A stretch of DNA of 64,000 nt from Cyanophora paradoxa. Lineage: Eukaryota; Glaucocystophyceae; Cyanophorales; Cyanophoraceae. Positions within the stretch are counted from its first letter, which is position 1. Every line of letters begins with the position of its first letter. Both the position numbers and the translations under genes were made by a program. The DNA is taken from assembly GCA_004431415.1 (NCBI GenBank), contig QPMI01000099.1, positions 62,001 through 126,000 on the forward strand. The letters run 5' to 3'. Positions 37,983 through 51,500 of this stretch are shown piece after piece. Below the pieces are notes generated by a model. That model saw only the letters and a program-made list of their open reading frames with translations. It searched no databases and was not told where the DNA came from.

Positions 37983-40900
37983 TTAGTTGGCGGCCACCGG
38001 AGCGATCGGCGCGTTGGCGCCGGCGACGGAGACGTCGACTTGTTGGCCTCGCTCGGCGTCCGCGGGCCCAGTGGCGGGGGCGACGGCCGCCGGGCGCCTG
38101 TTGCGCATGACGAGGAACACCACAACGCCAGCGACGATCGCGCCGACCACGACGCTGCCAACAACTGCCCGCGGGTTGACGCGTCAGACAACATTCACCG
38201 TTTGAACGCCGAATCTCATGATCAGAAAGATTCGTGGCTGCTCAGTCAGAAAGTGATCGCGCGCACCAGCACCGGCGATGACACCGACATTCATGCCTGA
38301 TCCCGATTCTATCTCTGTATAGCTATAGGCCGTTGTAGTCGTCGCGGCGACGGGCGTGCCGGCGCCGCTCGTGCCCGCGGCCGACGCGCCGGTGCTTCCG
38401 CTCGAGCTTGAGCTCGTCGATCCCGACGTCGAGCCAGTCCCTGCGGAGGTACCGGCTCCCGTGGACGTGCTTGTCCCGGTCCCGGTCCCGGTGGATCCGG
38501 AGGAGGTGCCGGCGGACGTTGACGAGCTTCCGCTGGTGCCGGTGCCAGTACTAGTGCTCCCACTGGACGGGCTCGTAGTGGCCGGCGCCTGCGCGGCCGC
38601 AGAGGCGGGTTCCACGGTCGCCTTCACGGTCTGGCTCGCCATGCCGTAGTTCTCGTCTGTCGCCGTCACGCTGATCTGCACGCACGCGGCGGTGTCGTGA
38701 TTGCGTGCGGGAGATTCTGATCATGAGCAGTTCAAGAAGCCGCGCACGTCCACATTTCCAGCCTTCTTTGCCTTTGAAGAGTCGACCTCGACCGTGTACG
38801 CCTGATCGGCGAGGAGCGCGCGATTGTGGAGGCTCCGCATTCCTCGGCGGTCCCCAGCTGCATGAAGCCGAGAAGGCCGCCTGATTAGATTTCAAGATTG
38901 AAGGCGAAAGCACTGAGGCTGTAAGGCCCTGCACCCTTTGCGCATGTGATCGCTGTGCTCGGCAGAATGGTTTCGTCGCTGCTTTTTGCCGCACACTCTG
39001 TGCATACGCGGTTAGCAATAGAGGGGCATGATCAAGGCGTGTCATGTATGCACACCTATAATCGTGGAATCGGAGTTAAAAGTGAGTGCGACCGACTTTT
39101 TCGTGCCGCCACTAGCTGAGATGGTGTTCGAGTTTGCCGCCTTCACCACGGGGGCTGATCGAATTCGAACCCGCACCACCCGTCCGTCAATTCGAAAAGC
39201 AAGCTCGTAACGCTAACGTTAATTATAACGCACCTTTAATGGACGTCTCAGCGACTGCGTCGCCCGATGTGGGGAAGCTTCGTTGCAAAAGAACCACGCG
39301 AGGCAGAGTGAAGGGATCAACCAGCGAGATTCCCGCCAATTTGATTCCCTTGCTGTTGATAACAAACGAGGCCTGCATCGATCGCGAAATCGAAAGTGTG
39401 AGTCTAATTTGAACTGCACTCTTCACACTATAGCTAGCTATATATAGCTGCAGCTGGGGGGGGGCGCACTTCCGGACTGCGTGACATTGTTACTTTCACG
39501 TCGTTGTTGCCGTCATCCCTCTTGGCCACCTGCCCGTGCGCGTGAGACAATATAACACTCATGAGTAGTATTAATAATATTAATGGTGTGCGTAGCATTT
39601 CGCTCATGATCAGAGAAGGGGGGCGCGACCGCGCATGCGCACCTGCGCCTTGACTTGCCCGAGCAAGGCGACGGTTGGCGTCACATTCAGCAGCTTGAAC
39701 GACTCAATCACAATGTCTGCGCTGAGCCCGATGACGGCCTCTACTTGGGAACCTGATCGCGTGCACGAAGAGGGATATAAGGAGGGATCACGTCAGTCGA
39801 ACCACTTCGCTAGCTAGCTATATAGCATGCCGAAGCCGCAAGTGAATTCGAAGAGTTATATATATATAATTATATTAGGCACCAAGGACGACTCCGAACT
39901 TGCAGACTGGCTTTGTCCACGTTGCGTTCGCGCTGAAGTAGGGCGTCCACTTGTTCGTGATTCCGGTGGAATAATCTTCCGAATTGCGAAACTCCACTCC
40001 AACCCGGGCTCTCAGCTGGATGCGCGTGCATACATTGTCAGTCGTGTAAATAGGCGGAATTTCAGGATTTCAGGCGTGGCTGCGGGATTTCAGGAATTCG
40101 AACCGATGCGCCGGCCTGAAGAAGGGCTTTGGCCCTGAGGCCTGGAGCATCTACCTCGATAACCGCCTTGGGAATGATAGTTGCCGTAATCGTGAACTCG
40201 GCTTTAACGACCGGCAGTACAAACCTAGTGTTTTCAACGGGTGTTACACCCATTGATGGAATATGACTGCGATTAAATAAATTGCCAACCCGTAGAGAGC
40301 AATGGGGGTAGGGGCAACTCCGAAAAACGACTGCTCGCGATCGTGCGCTAGTTTGTAAACCGCATCGCATAGCGAAAAGATATCACGGCAGCACAAACGC
40401 GCACAAGCAGGTCAAGAACCGTCTTAATTTTCGGAGATTCGACATCCAAATTGTACTGAAGAAGCGGATCAAATAGAGCTCGAGCGCGAAAACCTGGACC
40501 GGAATGCATGCAAACAGTGTGACTTACGTCTACATTGAATGCAAGCCTTCCGTCAAGCTGCAACCTGTCGCATCCTGTCATGTTCAAGTCTTAAACGGGA
40601 GCACATGTACAGGAGCACCGAAAATATTTGATGCGAGCCCCAATCCCTGCAACGCCCGTCGTCCAGATGAACTGGGCTGTCAAGGAGACACCCGCGTAGG
40701 CTGCGGATTTATACATAACAACATTTATCAGACCGATACACGCATGTGGAAGAACAGGTGAGCATGCGCATGCGCACCATAGCAGTTCTTGCAGGTCAGG
40801 TCCACCCCGCTGACGCAAGTTTAACAATCGACATCAATATTCAGACTCGCGCTCGTAATAATAAGCTATAGAGTTTCGATGCGCGTAGGTGCGCACGTGA

Positions 40901-42169
40901 CACCAGCGGGCATTGCGACCTTCACATCTGCCTTCGTTGCCTTCGTGCCATCTGCTGTGTTGAAGGCGATTACTCTTGATAATTCTTTCACGTCGACGTC
41001 GCCCGTTTCTGTATCTGCTTCCACAGGGGCGGGTCCGGTGGGCGTGTAGGCGCCAAGGAGCCCCCGTCTGCCATCGAGCCAGCTAAATTCGAAGTGCATA
41101 CGCAGATGCGCGCTAATGGGTTGGTGCAGATCCGGACCTGCGAGTTTCTGGCTTCTCCTCGAATGGGGCGATGATAGTAAGTTCGCCCTCGTCAAAAGCA
41201 CTCTGCGCGACAGGGCAAGAATGTAGTCATGAACTTAACAACCGAGATGAGCAGCTGCTAATTAAAAGGCCGAATTCAAGGCCGGCAGCCACGGCCGGAC
41301 CATCCAATTCACGCCTCCCCGGGTTGAGAGCGTGACAACGCTACCCTCGACAACAGGTTTGCGGACGAGCTCGAGCAAAATGTTGGTAGTACCATTGATT
41401 TGGCAACCTGCGGAAGAGTATCGTGAGCTGGCCATAGGGCTGGGATGTTGAATTTGTCGTGGCAGAAAGAAGCAAGTTTATATGATCACCCCAAGGCTCG
41501 GAACCCGCTACGATCCAGCCCTCATCCCACTCCGCGACAGTGCGTGCGGTTGCGTCCCCATCCAGAGAAAACGTGAGTCGAAGGCTGGCCCCGTTGTCGA
41601 CACACTCGACCGAATCCACAGACGTGAGGTCGTCCAGCCCGATTGTTTTCGGCGACACAACAACGTCATAGCTGCGCATGCATATGCATTACACATATGC
41701 TAGTTCAATGAAGCGATCGATCGCGAGTCCGAGTAAGTATGAAGTGGAGGTGAATCTATACATAGAAGCGGCCATATGTCCGTATGCTTCTCATTCATGT
41801 GCACATATGCGTGCATGTTTAGTATTATATTGGTATGTAGAGAACGCGCACGCACTTGAACGTGATTTGGCGGCCCTGGTCGTCGGTGGCGGAGAAAGAG
41901 TTGACATAACGCCGGGCGTGGCCGGGACCCGGGTCGGTCGGCTCGACCACAGGGATGTCGTCGAATGCGCGGGTCGCCTTGCCGCCCTCCGTGGCCATCG
42001 GAACGTAGCCGTGGTTTGCGTGGTACGGCGGCGTCTCAAACTGCGGGCGAGCTTCCGCCACATTCACGCCGGCAAACATGCATATGACGAGAAGCAGCAT
42101 GCATATACACAGCTGCAGCTGCGCATGCAGGCCGTTGGCGTTGCAAGTTCTCGAGCCAGGGGCCGCCAT
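37983..42169 (-). CDS. Multi-exon type I membrane surface protein with Ser/Thr/Gly stalk
   Basis: Exon 1 (41,856-42,169) starts MAAPGSRTCNANG, has the signal core LQLCICMLLLVICMFAG and ends at CAA|GTGCGT. Exon 2 (41,408-41,671) encodes YDVVVSPKTIGLDDL and QPYGQLTILFR. Further probable exons lie near 40,870-41,150, 40,620-40,700, 40,430-40,570, 40,140-40,250, 39,885-40,040, 39,650-39,745, 39,240-39,418, 39,060-39,165 and 38,750-39,010. The exon 38,273-38,675 carries ISVTATDENYG and a long Ser/Thr/Gly stalk. The last exon (37,983-38,164) has the membrane helix VVGSVVVGAIVAGVVVFLV, then MRNRRP and a 40-residue tail. The middle exons are approximate and the family is unknown. A cell-surface or cell-wall protein is inferred. 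Confidence 0.6.
38273..38675 (-). other. Stalk exon: low-complexity Ser/Thr/Gly region
   Basis: After ISVTATDENYGMASQTV the exon encodes about 90 residues of STGTGTSGSSSTSAG-like sequence, then ASAAGTSGAGTPVAA, a Thr run and ESGSGMNVGVI just before the membrane helix. Such stalks are usually O-glycosylated spacers. Acceptor GTGCAG|ATC and donor GCCG|GTGCTG frame it. Confidence 0.65.
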
Positions 42170-43740
42170 GATCCGATTGTTCGGGTGATCCGATCAAGAT
42201 CACACACTTCCAGGTGCAGGTCTGCGCATGCATTAGTACTGCAGCTGTGAAGCTGATCATGAATTCGATGTGCAGGTGCTCGCCGCGGCCGTGTCTTCGA
42301 ATAGGTAAATCCGGTCCTCTCAAGATGATGAGACTACCGGTAGATCTACTACTTACTTGCGTACGGTTCTGCGCCGCATCTGCGACGGACTTTGACCGGG
42401 GTCACTGGGTTGACCCTCGGGCGGCAGTGGAGTCGGGCGGCTCGGGCCTTGGCCCCACTCAGTGACTGCCGCCCCAGGCCTTGGCCCAGTGGCCCTCGCA
42501 GTCTAGCTTAGTCGCAGCGGCCGCTAGCCGCGGCGCGCGGCCGCCCGCCAGGGCCGGGCGCCATGTCCGCGGCCGGCGGACCGGCGGCGGTGGACTGACT
42601 CGGACACTGACATGTATACTAGTACTGTACACAGTGTACAGCTTCAGCCTGCAGGCTGCAGGCTGCAGCCTGCAGCCTGCATACTTATACCAGGAAGTGC
42701 CTGGCACAGTGGCACTGGGCCACTGGCTCAGTCTGGCTGGCAGCCTGGCCATATGATGGCATACAAGTTCAACGGTTGATGATACAACTGCAAATAAAGT
42801 AAAATAAATTATTCTAAGGGGATCATGATTCATGATCAGGTGACTCAGTGACAAAGGATTCCCATTCGCCCAGGCTGGTTAAATTAGGGGTGCGGCAGCT
42901 GCGCATGCAGGCCGGGCCTATCAAAATTGCGTAAAGCGTTTTGAAATGCCCGCGGCCAAAAGCAAAAGCAACAACTTGGCAACAACAACTTTGGCAACGG
43001 AAATGCATACTGTATCGTAGGACCGTAGTACACTGGATCTTTATAGTACCAAAGTTTTGAGGACCAACAATTAAAGTTTTATCGTATACGTACACTAAAC
43101 CTGACTGGGGGGTACGTAGCGCAGCCAAAGTTACAGCGCGGGAGAAGCTAGCTGTAGTGCGAGGGGACTCTCGGACGCTCCAACAGATCTATAGACCCCC
43201 TAACGCGCGCCGCGCCCACCCCCTTCTAAAGGCCTCTACTAAAGCGCTATTTAAGCCTACTAAACCGACCAAACCTTGGGATTACTAATTATTTTGGGGT
43301 CTTAAATATTACCCGAATTACAGTACTAGTATGCGTCGTCAAAAATGCATCCGATCGTCAAAACAACAGCTTGGCAAAAGCTTAACTACATAGCTAGTAC
43401 TACTACTAGTAGTACCAAGTCACTGAGTCATCATGGCATGCGCATGATCACTGAGTCAAGCCGACTCAGTGAATAGCTAGCCGGCCCGGCGGCTTGCAAT
43501 TGACTAGCGGCCCTCGGCCGGCGGCTCCAGCCGCCCTCTCAAGCTTGGGTGCGCTTTAGCTAGCCAGCTGGCCAGCCCGCGGGCGCTAAGGCGACTGCGA
43601 GCCGCTGAGCGTGCATATGTTTCCGCACTTAAAAATAATTTAGAAACACGTGCACAATACGTATACACTAGTACATGTGATTTTCGCGGGATTAGGGCTA
43701 GACTCGAGCTCTGAGAGGGCCGCCGGGCCCGGCCGCGGGG
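42170..43740. other. Intergenic DNA upstream of the membrane-protein gene
   Basis: No gene is recognised. Palindromic words are frequent (CTGCAGGCTGCAGGCTGCAG at 42,650-42,675; ACTCAGTGA; CTAGTAC). Open frames on both strands are short and compositional. Confidence 0.4.
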
Positions 43741-43752
43741 TGCTAGAGGCCA

Positions 43753-43773
43753 GGGGGGGGGGGGGGGGGGGGG
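43753..43773. repeat. 21-nt G run
   Basis: Uninterrupted G tract, capable of quadruplex formation and of uncertain true length. Confidence 0.7.
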
Positions 43774-45592
43774 AAGAAGCCCGAAACTACTAGGCTAGCT
43801 AGCGCCGGTTGGAGCCGGCCCGGCGGGAGTCCGGGCGGCTTGACTACTAGGTAGTAGTTCTATAGCTACAGCCAGGTCTAGATCCCGAATCCCGATTCCC
43901 GATCGAAATCTCCAAAATCGAATGCAGATCCCGAACACAAGGTAATTAATAATCACTCCAATTGAATTGCGGCCCCATTTGCGGGTCTGACTAAGTGAGT
44001 CGACGTCGCCGCCGCGACTCGCCGCCAGTGTTGCTGAAATTTTATTATCCCAAAACGCCCTGTAAATTTTCAGTAAACTTTCGAAAACTTTCAGCAAATA
44101 TTTTCACCCATACAAAGTTTACTTGCACAGCGAAAGTGACACGTTTCTCTGCAGAGAAGCCTCTAGACACGAGCGATATGTGTTAGGATGTCATCGACAA
44201 CCTTTGTATTACAAGTGCACGATGTGCAGATGTATCTTTGCCGTTCTTTTCACGTTGAGGAGGGGGGTACGGTTCCTGAGAGATGCATACTCTGGTCTCT
44301 TGACACCAGCAGAGACCGCCAGAATGTGTCCAGGCCTCCATAGTCTCGTATTTCGACGGATTTGACCCTCGTTTATGGCGTGAAACGCCCCCAGAATGGC
44401 ATCTTCAAGGGTACCCCCCTTGCAAATTTATTGAAAGTTTTCATTGCTCATTTTGGAGGTGAAAATTTACTGAAAATTTACATGAAAATTTTCAAGTTGA
44501 AAGTTTGGAAAGTGAAAGTCGCCATACATGTCCAGCCGAAATTCTAGCGGAGCACAGCGAACGATTGGCGCGAAACTGAGCACGTCTGAAGTGCAGTTTA
44601 GAGCAATCTAGAGCAGGGAAATTTTTGGTTTCGCGCCAATGTCTCGCCGTGCAGAAGTTGGCCTCGGGGGTCGCTGCGCCCCGGCCCCCTCTTCAGCCCT
44701 CGGCAGCGCGCAGCTCAAGGCCCGCCCAGGCCCCCCCGCTCCCCCCAACTGCCCTTCCCGGGACTCGAACGCTGGAGCAATAAGACGCCGGCCGGGCGCG
44801 CTGCTAGCTCGGCCAGCTCGCCGCGAAACTGGCCTTTTCCTCGTCGCTTTTGTATGGCCATACATCTAGGAAAATTTCGTACCGCATCCGCACGAAACTG
44901 AGCCTTATTTTAGCATCCAGATGCATACTAGCTAGTATTAAACGCTTCAGTTTCTCGCCAATCGCTTTCCACTATTTTATCCAGCCAAATCGACCAGATT
45001 AGCATCACTGCTCGCCGCCGAGTCGCCGGAGTCGCCGCGGCTCTGGCAGTGCACGTGCCTGCATCATCAGGCTGCATGCAGGCAGCCTGCAGGCAGCCTG
45101 GCAGTGGCTGGCAGAGCCTACGGTGCGCATATGGCTGTTTGTGTTCTCATATGCGGTATCATACCGATTCATACGTATATATACGCACACGAAGCTAACA
45201 GATCGAGGACGGGCCAATAGAAATTGGACCTCGATTCAATGATTTCCGACGTTCACCCTTTTCCTCCAGTACCGGACCTCTACTATAGCTAGTACTACCG
45301 GTCCTACTACCGTAGACCGGGTTTTGGGCGAATTAATATTCGGCCGCCTCGCGATCGGCAATTTTTCGCCTCCTACAGGCTACAGTATAAACAGTCCTGC
45401 CCCGTGGCAGTGCAGCCTCGGGTCTGAATCAGGTCCTGGGAAACGGGTAATTGTAATTAGACCTACTGGCCATGGCTACCCGGCACGATATGCGCATTGC
45501 CATTTTTGTTTACCGGGTAACACGTAGGTAGTCTAAGGCTCTAATTAAGCTAGATCTAGAGATCTAGACTTGAGACAATTTTCATGCATAGG
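43774..45592. other. Intergenic, with dispersed-repeat fragments
   Basis: Contains AAAATTT(A/T)CTGAAAATTT-type words (44,060-44,110; 44,420-44,500), a tRNA-like relic (44,748-44,832, minus) and a fragment of the MITE family of 14,590-14,813 at about 45,350-45,378. No protein gene is supported. Confidence 0.4.
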
Positions 45593-45745
45593 GGATGGGT
45601 AAAGGGGAAGGTTACCGGGTACCCGTGGGTACGATACTTCGATTAATTTTACGATGGATGGGGATGAGACTAGGGACTAGGGATGGATGGGTAAAGGGGA
45701 AGGTTACCCGTGGGTACGATACTTCGATAACTTTAGTAATGCGAT
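45593..45745. repeat. Direct repeat GATGGGTAAAGGGGAAGGTTACC
   Basis: Two copies (from about 45,594 and 45,687) share GATGGGTAAAGGGGAAGGTT followed by CCCGTGGGTACGATACTTCGAT; the first has GGGTA inserted. The intervening bases repeat GATGGGGATGAGACTAGGGA-like words. Confidence 0.65.
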
Positions 45746-45788
45746 CGAAGTAGGATAAATGGGATCGTGAGGGGTAGGGCTTATGTGA

Positions 45789-45817
45789 ACGAACGACCGT
45801 CGGGCACGGTCGTTCGT
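45789..45817. other. Perfect 12-bp hairpin
   Basis: ACGAACGACCGT, loop CGGGC, ACGGTCGTTCGT. It lies about 140 bp before the satellite array. Role unknown. Confidence 0.6.
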
Positions 45818-48580
45818 ACTGAGGGGTACGTATATAACAGGACCGGTCAGAAGCGGGGAGCGCGGCCGAGTCTTCGCCACGCGTGCAGGGGATCCCCGGA
45901 AGCGGGAGCCCGTCGAGCGAAAGAACGTGGCATGGATAGCGACATGGGGACACTGTGACAGCCGACGCCCCAATTGCAACGAGTTATATTGTAATTGCAA
46001 TGGTTCTCAATACAGCGTTCGCTGAAGCTCTCATATCCGAACCCGAGCCACTAGAATAAAGAATCCGATCCGCGCAGCCGGCCGCCGATCGCGACGCAGG
46101 GACGGCCGATGCTCGAACGATTTATATTGCAATTGCATGTACATGTGCTCTAAATGCAAGGTCGGCTGAAGCTCTCACTTCTTAACCCAAGCCACTTGAA
46201 TAAAGAATCCGATCCGTGCAGCCGGCCGTCGATCGCGACGTCGACGCTGGCACAGCCGACGCTCCGACGATTGATAAAATCATTGCAAGTACACTCAATG
46301 CCGAATCAGTTTAAGCTCTCAATTTCGAACACGAGCCCCTAGAATTAAGAATCCGATCCGCGCAGCCGGCCGTCGATCGCGACGCAGCTGCAGCAACGCC
46401 GGGAGCTCCGCCAATAATATTACAATTGCAGGTGCACTAAATGCAGGGTCGGCTGACGCTCTCACTTCCGAACCCAAGCCACTTGAATAAAGAATCCGAT
46501 CCGTGCAGCCGGCTGCTGATTGCGACACAGGGACGGCCGACGCTCCAACGATTTAAATATATTGCAGCTTGGCAACTGCAGTTGCACAGAATGCAGGGTC
46601 GGCTGAAGCTTAAGATCTCCACCCCGAACTCCAGCAACTGTAATTAAAGATTTGATCATTGCAGCCGGCCGCCGATCGCAAAGCGGGGACGCCGGGAGCT
46701 CCGTCGATTAATATTGCGATTGCATGTGCTCTAAGTGCAGGTTTGGCCGAAGCTCTCATTTCTGAACCCGAGCCACAAGAGTTAAGAATCCGATCCGCGC
46801 AGCCGGCTGTCGATCGCGACATGGGGACACTGTGACAGCCGACGCCCCAACGAGTTATATTGCAATTGCAATGCTTTAATGGTTCTCAATACAGCGTTCG
46901 CTGAAGCTCTCATATCCGAACTCGAGCCACTAGAATAAAGAATCCGATCCGCGCAGCCGGCCGCCGATCGCGACGCAGGGACGGCCGATGCCTGAACGAT
47001 TTATATTGCAATTGCATGTGCTCTAAATGCAAGGTCGGCTGAAGCTCTCACTTCTTAACCCAAGCCACTTGAATAAAGAATCCGATCCGTGCAGCCGGCC
47101 GTCGATCGCGACGTCGACGCTGGCACAGCCGACGCTCCGACGATTGATAAAATCATTGCAAGTACACTCAATGCCGAATCAGTTTAAGCTCTCAATTTCG
47201 AACACGAGCCCCTAGAATTAAGAGATCGATCCGCGCAGCCGGCCGTCGATCGCGACGCAGCTGCAGCAACGCCGGGAGCTCCGCCAATAATATTACAATT
47301 GCAAGTGCACTGAATGCAGGGTCGGCTGACGCTCTCACTTCCGAACCCAAGCCACTTGAATAAAGAATCCGATCCGTGCAGCCGGCTGCTGATTGCGACA
47401 CAGGGACGGCCGACGCTCCAACGATTTAAATATATTGCAACTTGGCAACTGCAGTTGCACAGAATGCAGGGTCGGCTGAAGCTTAAGATCTCCACCCCGA
47501 ACTCCAGCAGCTGTAATTAAAGATCATTGCAGCCGGCCGCCGATCGCAAAGCGGGGACGCCGGGAGCTCCGTCGATTAATATTGCGATTGCATGTGCTCT
47601 AAGTGCAGGTTTGGCCGAAGCTCTCATTTCTGAACCCGAGCCACAAGAGTTAAGAATCCGATCCGCGCAGCCGGCTGTCGATCGCGACGCAGCAACGCCG
47701 GGAGCTCCGCCAATAATATTACAATTGCAAGTGCACTAAATGCAGGGTCGGCTGACGCTCTCACTTCCGAACCCAAGCCACTTGAATAAAGAATCCGATC
47801 CGTGCAGCCGGCTGCTGATTGCGACACAGGGACGGCCGACGCTCCAACGATTTAAATATATTGCAACCAAATGCAGAATCAGCTTCAGCTCTCAATTTCG
47901 AACATGAGCCCTAGAATTAAGAATCCGATCCGCGCAGCCGGCCGTCGATCGCGACGCAGCAACGCCGGGAGCTCCGCCAATAATATTACAATTGCAAGTG
48001 CACTAAATGCAGGGTCGGCTGACGCTCTCACTTCCGAACCCAAGCCACTTGAATAAAGAATCCGATCCGTGCAGCCGGCTGCTGATTGCGACACAGGGAC
48101 GGCCGACGCTCCAACGATTTATATTGCAACCGAAGTTGCACTATATGCAGGGTCGGCTGAAGCTTAAGATCTCCACCCCCAACTCAAGCAACTGTAATTA
48201 AAGATTTGATCATTGCAGCCGGCCGCCGATCGCAAAGCGGGGACGCCGGGAGCTCCGTCGATTAATATTGCGATTGCATGTGCTCTAAGTGCAGGTTTGG
48301 CCGAAGCTCTCATTTCTGAACCCGAGCCACAAGAGTTAAGAATCCGATCCGCGCAGCCGGCTGTCGATCGCGACATGGGGACACTGTGACAGCCGACGCC
48401 CCAACGAGTTATATTGCAATTGCAATGCTTTAATGGTTCTCAATACAGCGTTCGCTGAAGCTCTCATATCCGAACTCGAGCCACTAGAATAAAGAATCCG
48501 ATCCGCGCAGCCGGCCGCCGATCGCGACGCAGGGACGGCCGATGCCTGAACGATTTATATTGCAATTGCATGTGCTCTAA

Positions 48581-51500
48581 ATGCAAGGTCGGCTGAAGCT
48601 CTCACTTCTTAACCCAAGCCACTTGAATAAAGAATCCGATACGTGCAGCCGGCCGTCGATCGCGACGTCGACGCTGGCACAGCCGACGCTCCGACGATTG
48701 ATAAAATCATTGCAAGTACACTCAATGCCGAATCAGTTTAAGCTCTCAATTTCGAACACGAGCCCCTAGAATTAAGAGATCGATCCGCGCAGCCGGCCGT
48801 CGATCGCGACGCAGCTGCAGCAACGCCGGGAGCTCCGCCAATAATATTACAATTGCAAGTGCACTGAATGCAGGGTCGGCTGACGCTCTCACTTCCGAAC
48901 CCAAGCCACTTGAATAAAGAATCCGATCCGTGCAGCCGGCTGCTGATTGCGACACAGGGACGGCCGACGCTCCAACGATTTAAATATATTGCAACTTGGC
49001 AACTGCAGTTGCACAGAATGCAGGGTCGGCTGAAGCTTAAGATCTCCACCCCGAACTCCAGCAGCTGTAATTAAAGATCATTGCAGCCGGCCGCCGATCG
49101 CAAAGCGGGGACGCCGGGAGCTCCGTCGATTAATATTGCGATTGCATGTGCTCTAAGTGCAGGTTTGGCCGAAGCTCTCATTTCTGAACCCGAGCCACAA
49201 GAGTTAAGAATCCGATCCGCGCAGCCGGCTGTCGATCGCGACGCAGCAACGCCGGGAGCTCCGCCAATAATATTACAATTGCAAGTGCACTAAATGCAGG
49301 GTCGGCTGACGCTCTCACTTCCGAACCCAAGCCACTTGAATGAAGAATCCGATCCGTGCAGCCGGCTGCTGATTGCGACACAGGGACGGCCGACGCTCCA
49401 ACGATTTAAATATATTGCAACCAAATGCAGAATCAGCTTCAGCTCTCAATTTCGAACATGAGCCCCTAGAATTAAGAATCCGATCCGCGCAGCCGGCCGT
49501 CGATCGCGACGCAGCAACGCCGGGAGCTCCGCCAATAATATTACAATTGCAAGTGCACTAAATGCAGGGTCGGCTGACGCTCTCACTTCCGAACCCAAGC
49601 CACTTGAATAAAGAATCCGATCCGTGCAGCCGGCTGCTGATTGCGACACAGGGACGGCCGACGCTCCAACGATTTATATTGCAACCGAAGTTGCACTATA
49701 TGCAGGGTCGGCTGAAGCTTAAGATCTCCACCCCCAACTCAAGCAACTGTAATTAAAGATTAGATCATTGCAGCCAGCCGCCGATCGCAAAGCGGGGACG
49801 CCGGGAGCTCCGTCGATTAATATTGCAATTGCATGTGCTCTAAATGCAGGGTCGTCTGAAGCTCTCATTTCTGAAGCAGATCTAGAGCCACAAGAGTTAA
49901 GAATCCGATCCGCGCAGCCGGCTGTCGATCGCGACATGGGGACACTGTGACAGCCGACGCCCCAACGAGTTATATTGCAATTGCAATTGCACTCAATACA
50001 GCGTTCGCTGAAGCTCTCATATCCGAACTCGAGCCACTAGAATAACGAATCCGATCCGCGCAGCCGGCCGCCGATCGCGACGCAGGGACGGCCGATGCCT
50101 GAACGATTTATATTGCAATTGCATGTGCTCTAAATGCAAGGTCGGCTGAAGCTCTCACTTCTTAACCCAAGCCACTTGAATAAAGAATCCGATCCGTGCA
50201 GCCGGCCGTCGATCGCGACGTCGACGCTGGCACAGCCGACGCTCCGACGATTGAAAAAACCATTGCAAGTACACTCAATGCCGAATCAGTTTAAGCTCTC
50301 AATTGCGAACACGAGCCCCTAGAATAAAGAATCCGATCCGTGCAGCCGGCTGCTCATTGCGACACAGGGACGGCCGACGCTCCAACGATTTAAATATATT
50401 GCAGCTTGGCAACTGCAGTTGCACAGAATGCAGGGTCGGCTGAAGCTTAAGATCTCCACCCCGAACTCCAGCAACTGTAATTAAAGATCATTGCAGCCGG
50501 CCGCCGATCGCAAAGCGGGGACGCCGGGAGCTCCGTCGATTAATATTGCGATTGCATGTGCTCTAAGTGCAGGTTTGGCCGAAGCTCTCATTTCTGAACC
50601 CGAGCCACAAGAGTTAAGAATCCGATCCGCGCAGCCGGCTGTCGATCGCGACATGGGGACACTGTGACAGCCAACGCCCCAACGAGTTATATTGTAATTG
50701 CAATGGTTCTCAATACAGCGTTCGCTGAAGCTCTCATATCCGAACTCGAGCCACTAGAATAACGAATCCGATCCGCGCAGCCGGCCGCCGATCGCGACGC
50801 AGGGACGGCCGATGCTCGAACGATTTATATTGCAATTGCATGTACATGTGCTCTAAATGCAAGGTCGGCTGAAGCTCTCACTTCTTAACCCAAGCCACTT
50901 GAATAAAGAATCCGATCCGTGCAGCCGGCCGTCGATCGCGACGTCGACGCTGGCACAGCCGACGCTCCGACGATTGATAAAATCATTGCAAGTACACTCA
51001 ATGCCGAATCAGTTTAAGCTCTCAATTTCGAACACGAGCCCCTAGAATTAAGAGATCGATCCGCGCAGCCGGCCGTCGATCGCGACGCAGCTGCAGCAAC
51101 GCCGGGAGCTCCGCCAATAATATTACAATTGCAAGTGCACTGAATGCAGGGTCGGCTGACGCTCTCACTTCCGAACCCAAGCCACTTGAATAAAGAATCC
51201 GATCCGTGCAGCCGGCTGCTGATTGCGACACAGGGACGGCCGACGCTCCAACGATTTAAATATATTGCAACTTGGCAACTGCAGTTGCACAGAATGCAGG
51301 GTCGGCTGAAGCTTAAGATCTCCACCCCGAACTCCAGCAGCTGTAATTAAAGATCATTGCAGCCGGCCGCCGATCGCAAAGCGGGGACGCCGGGAGCTCC
51401 GTCGATTAATATTGCGATTGCATGTGCTCTAAGTGCAGGTTTGGCCGAAGCTCTCATTTCTGAACCCGAGCCACAAGAGTTAAGAATCCGATCCGCGCAG

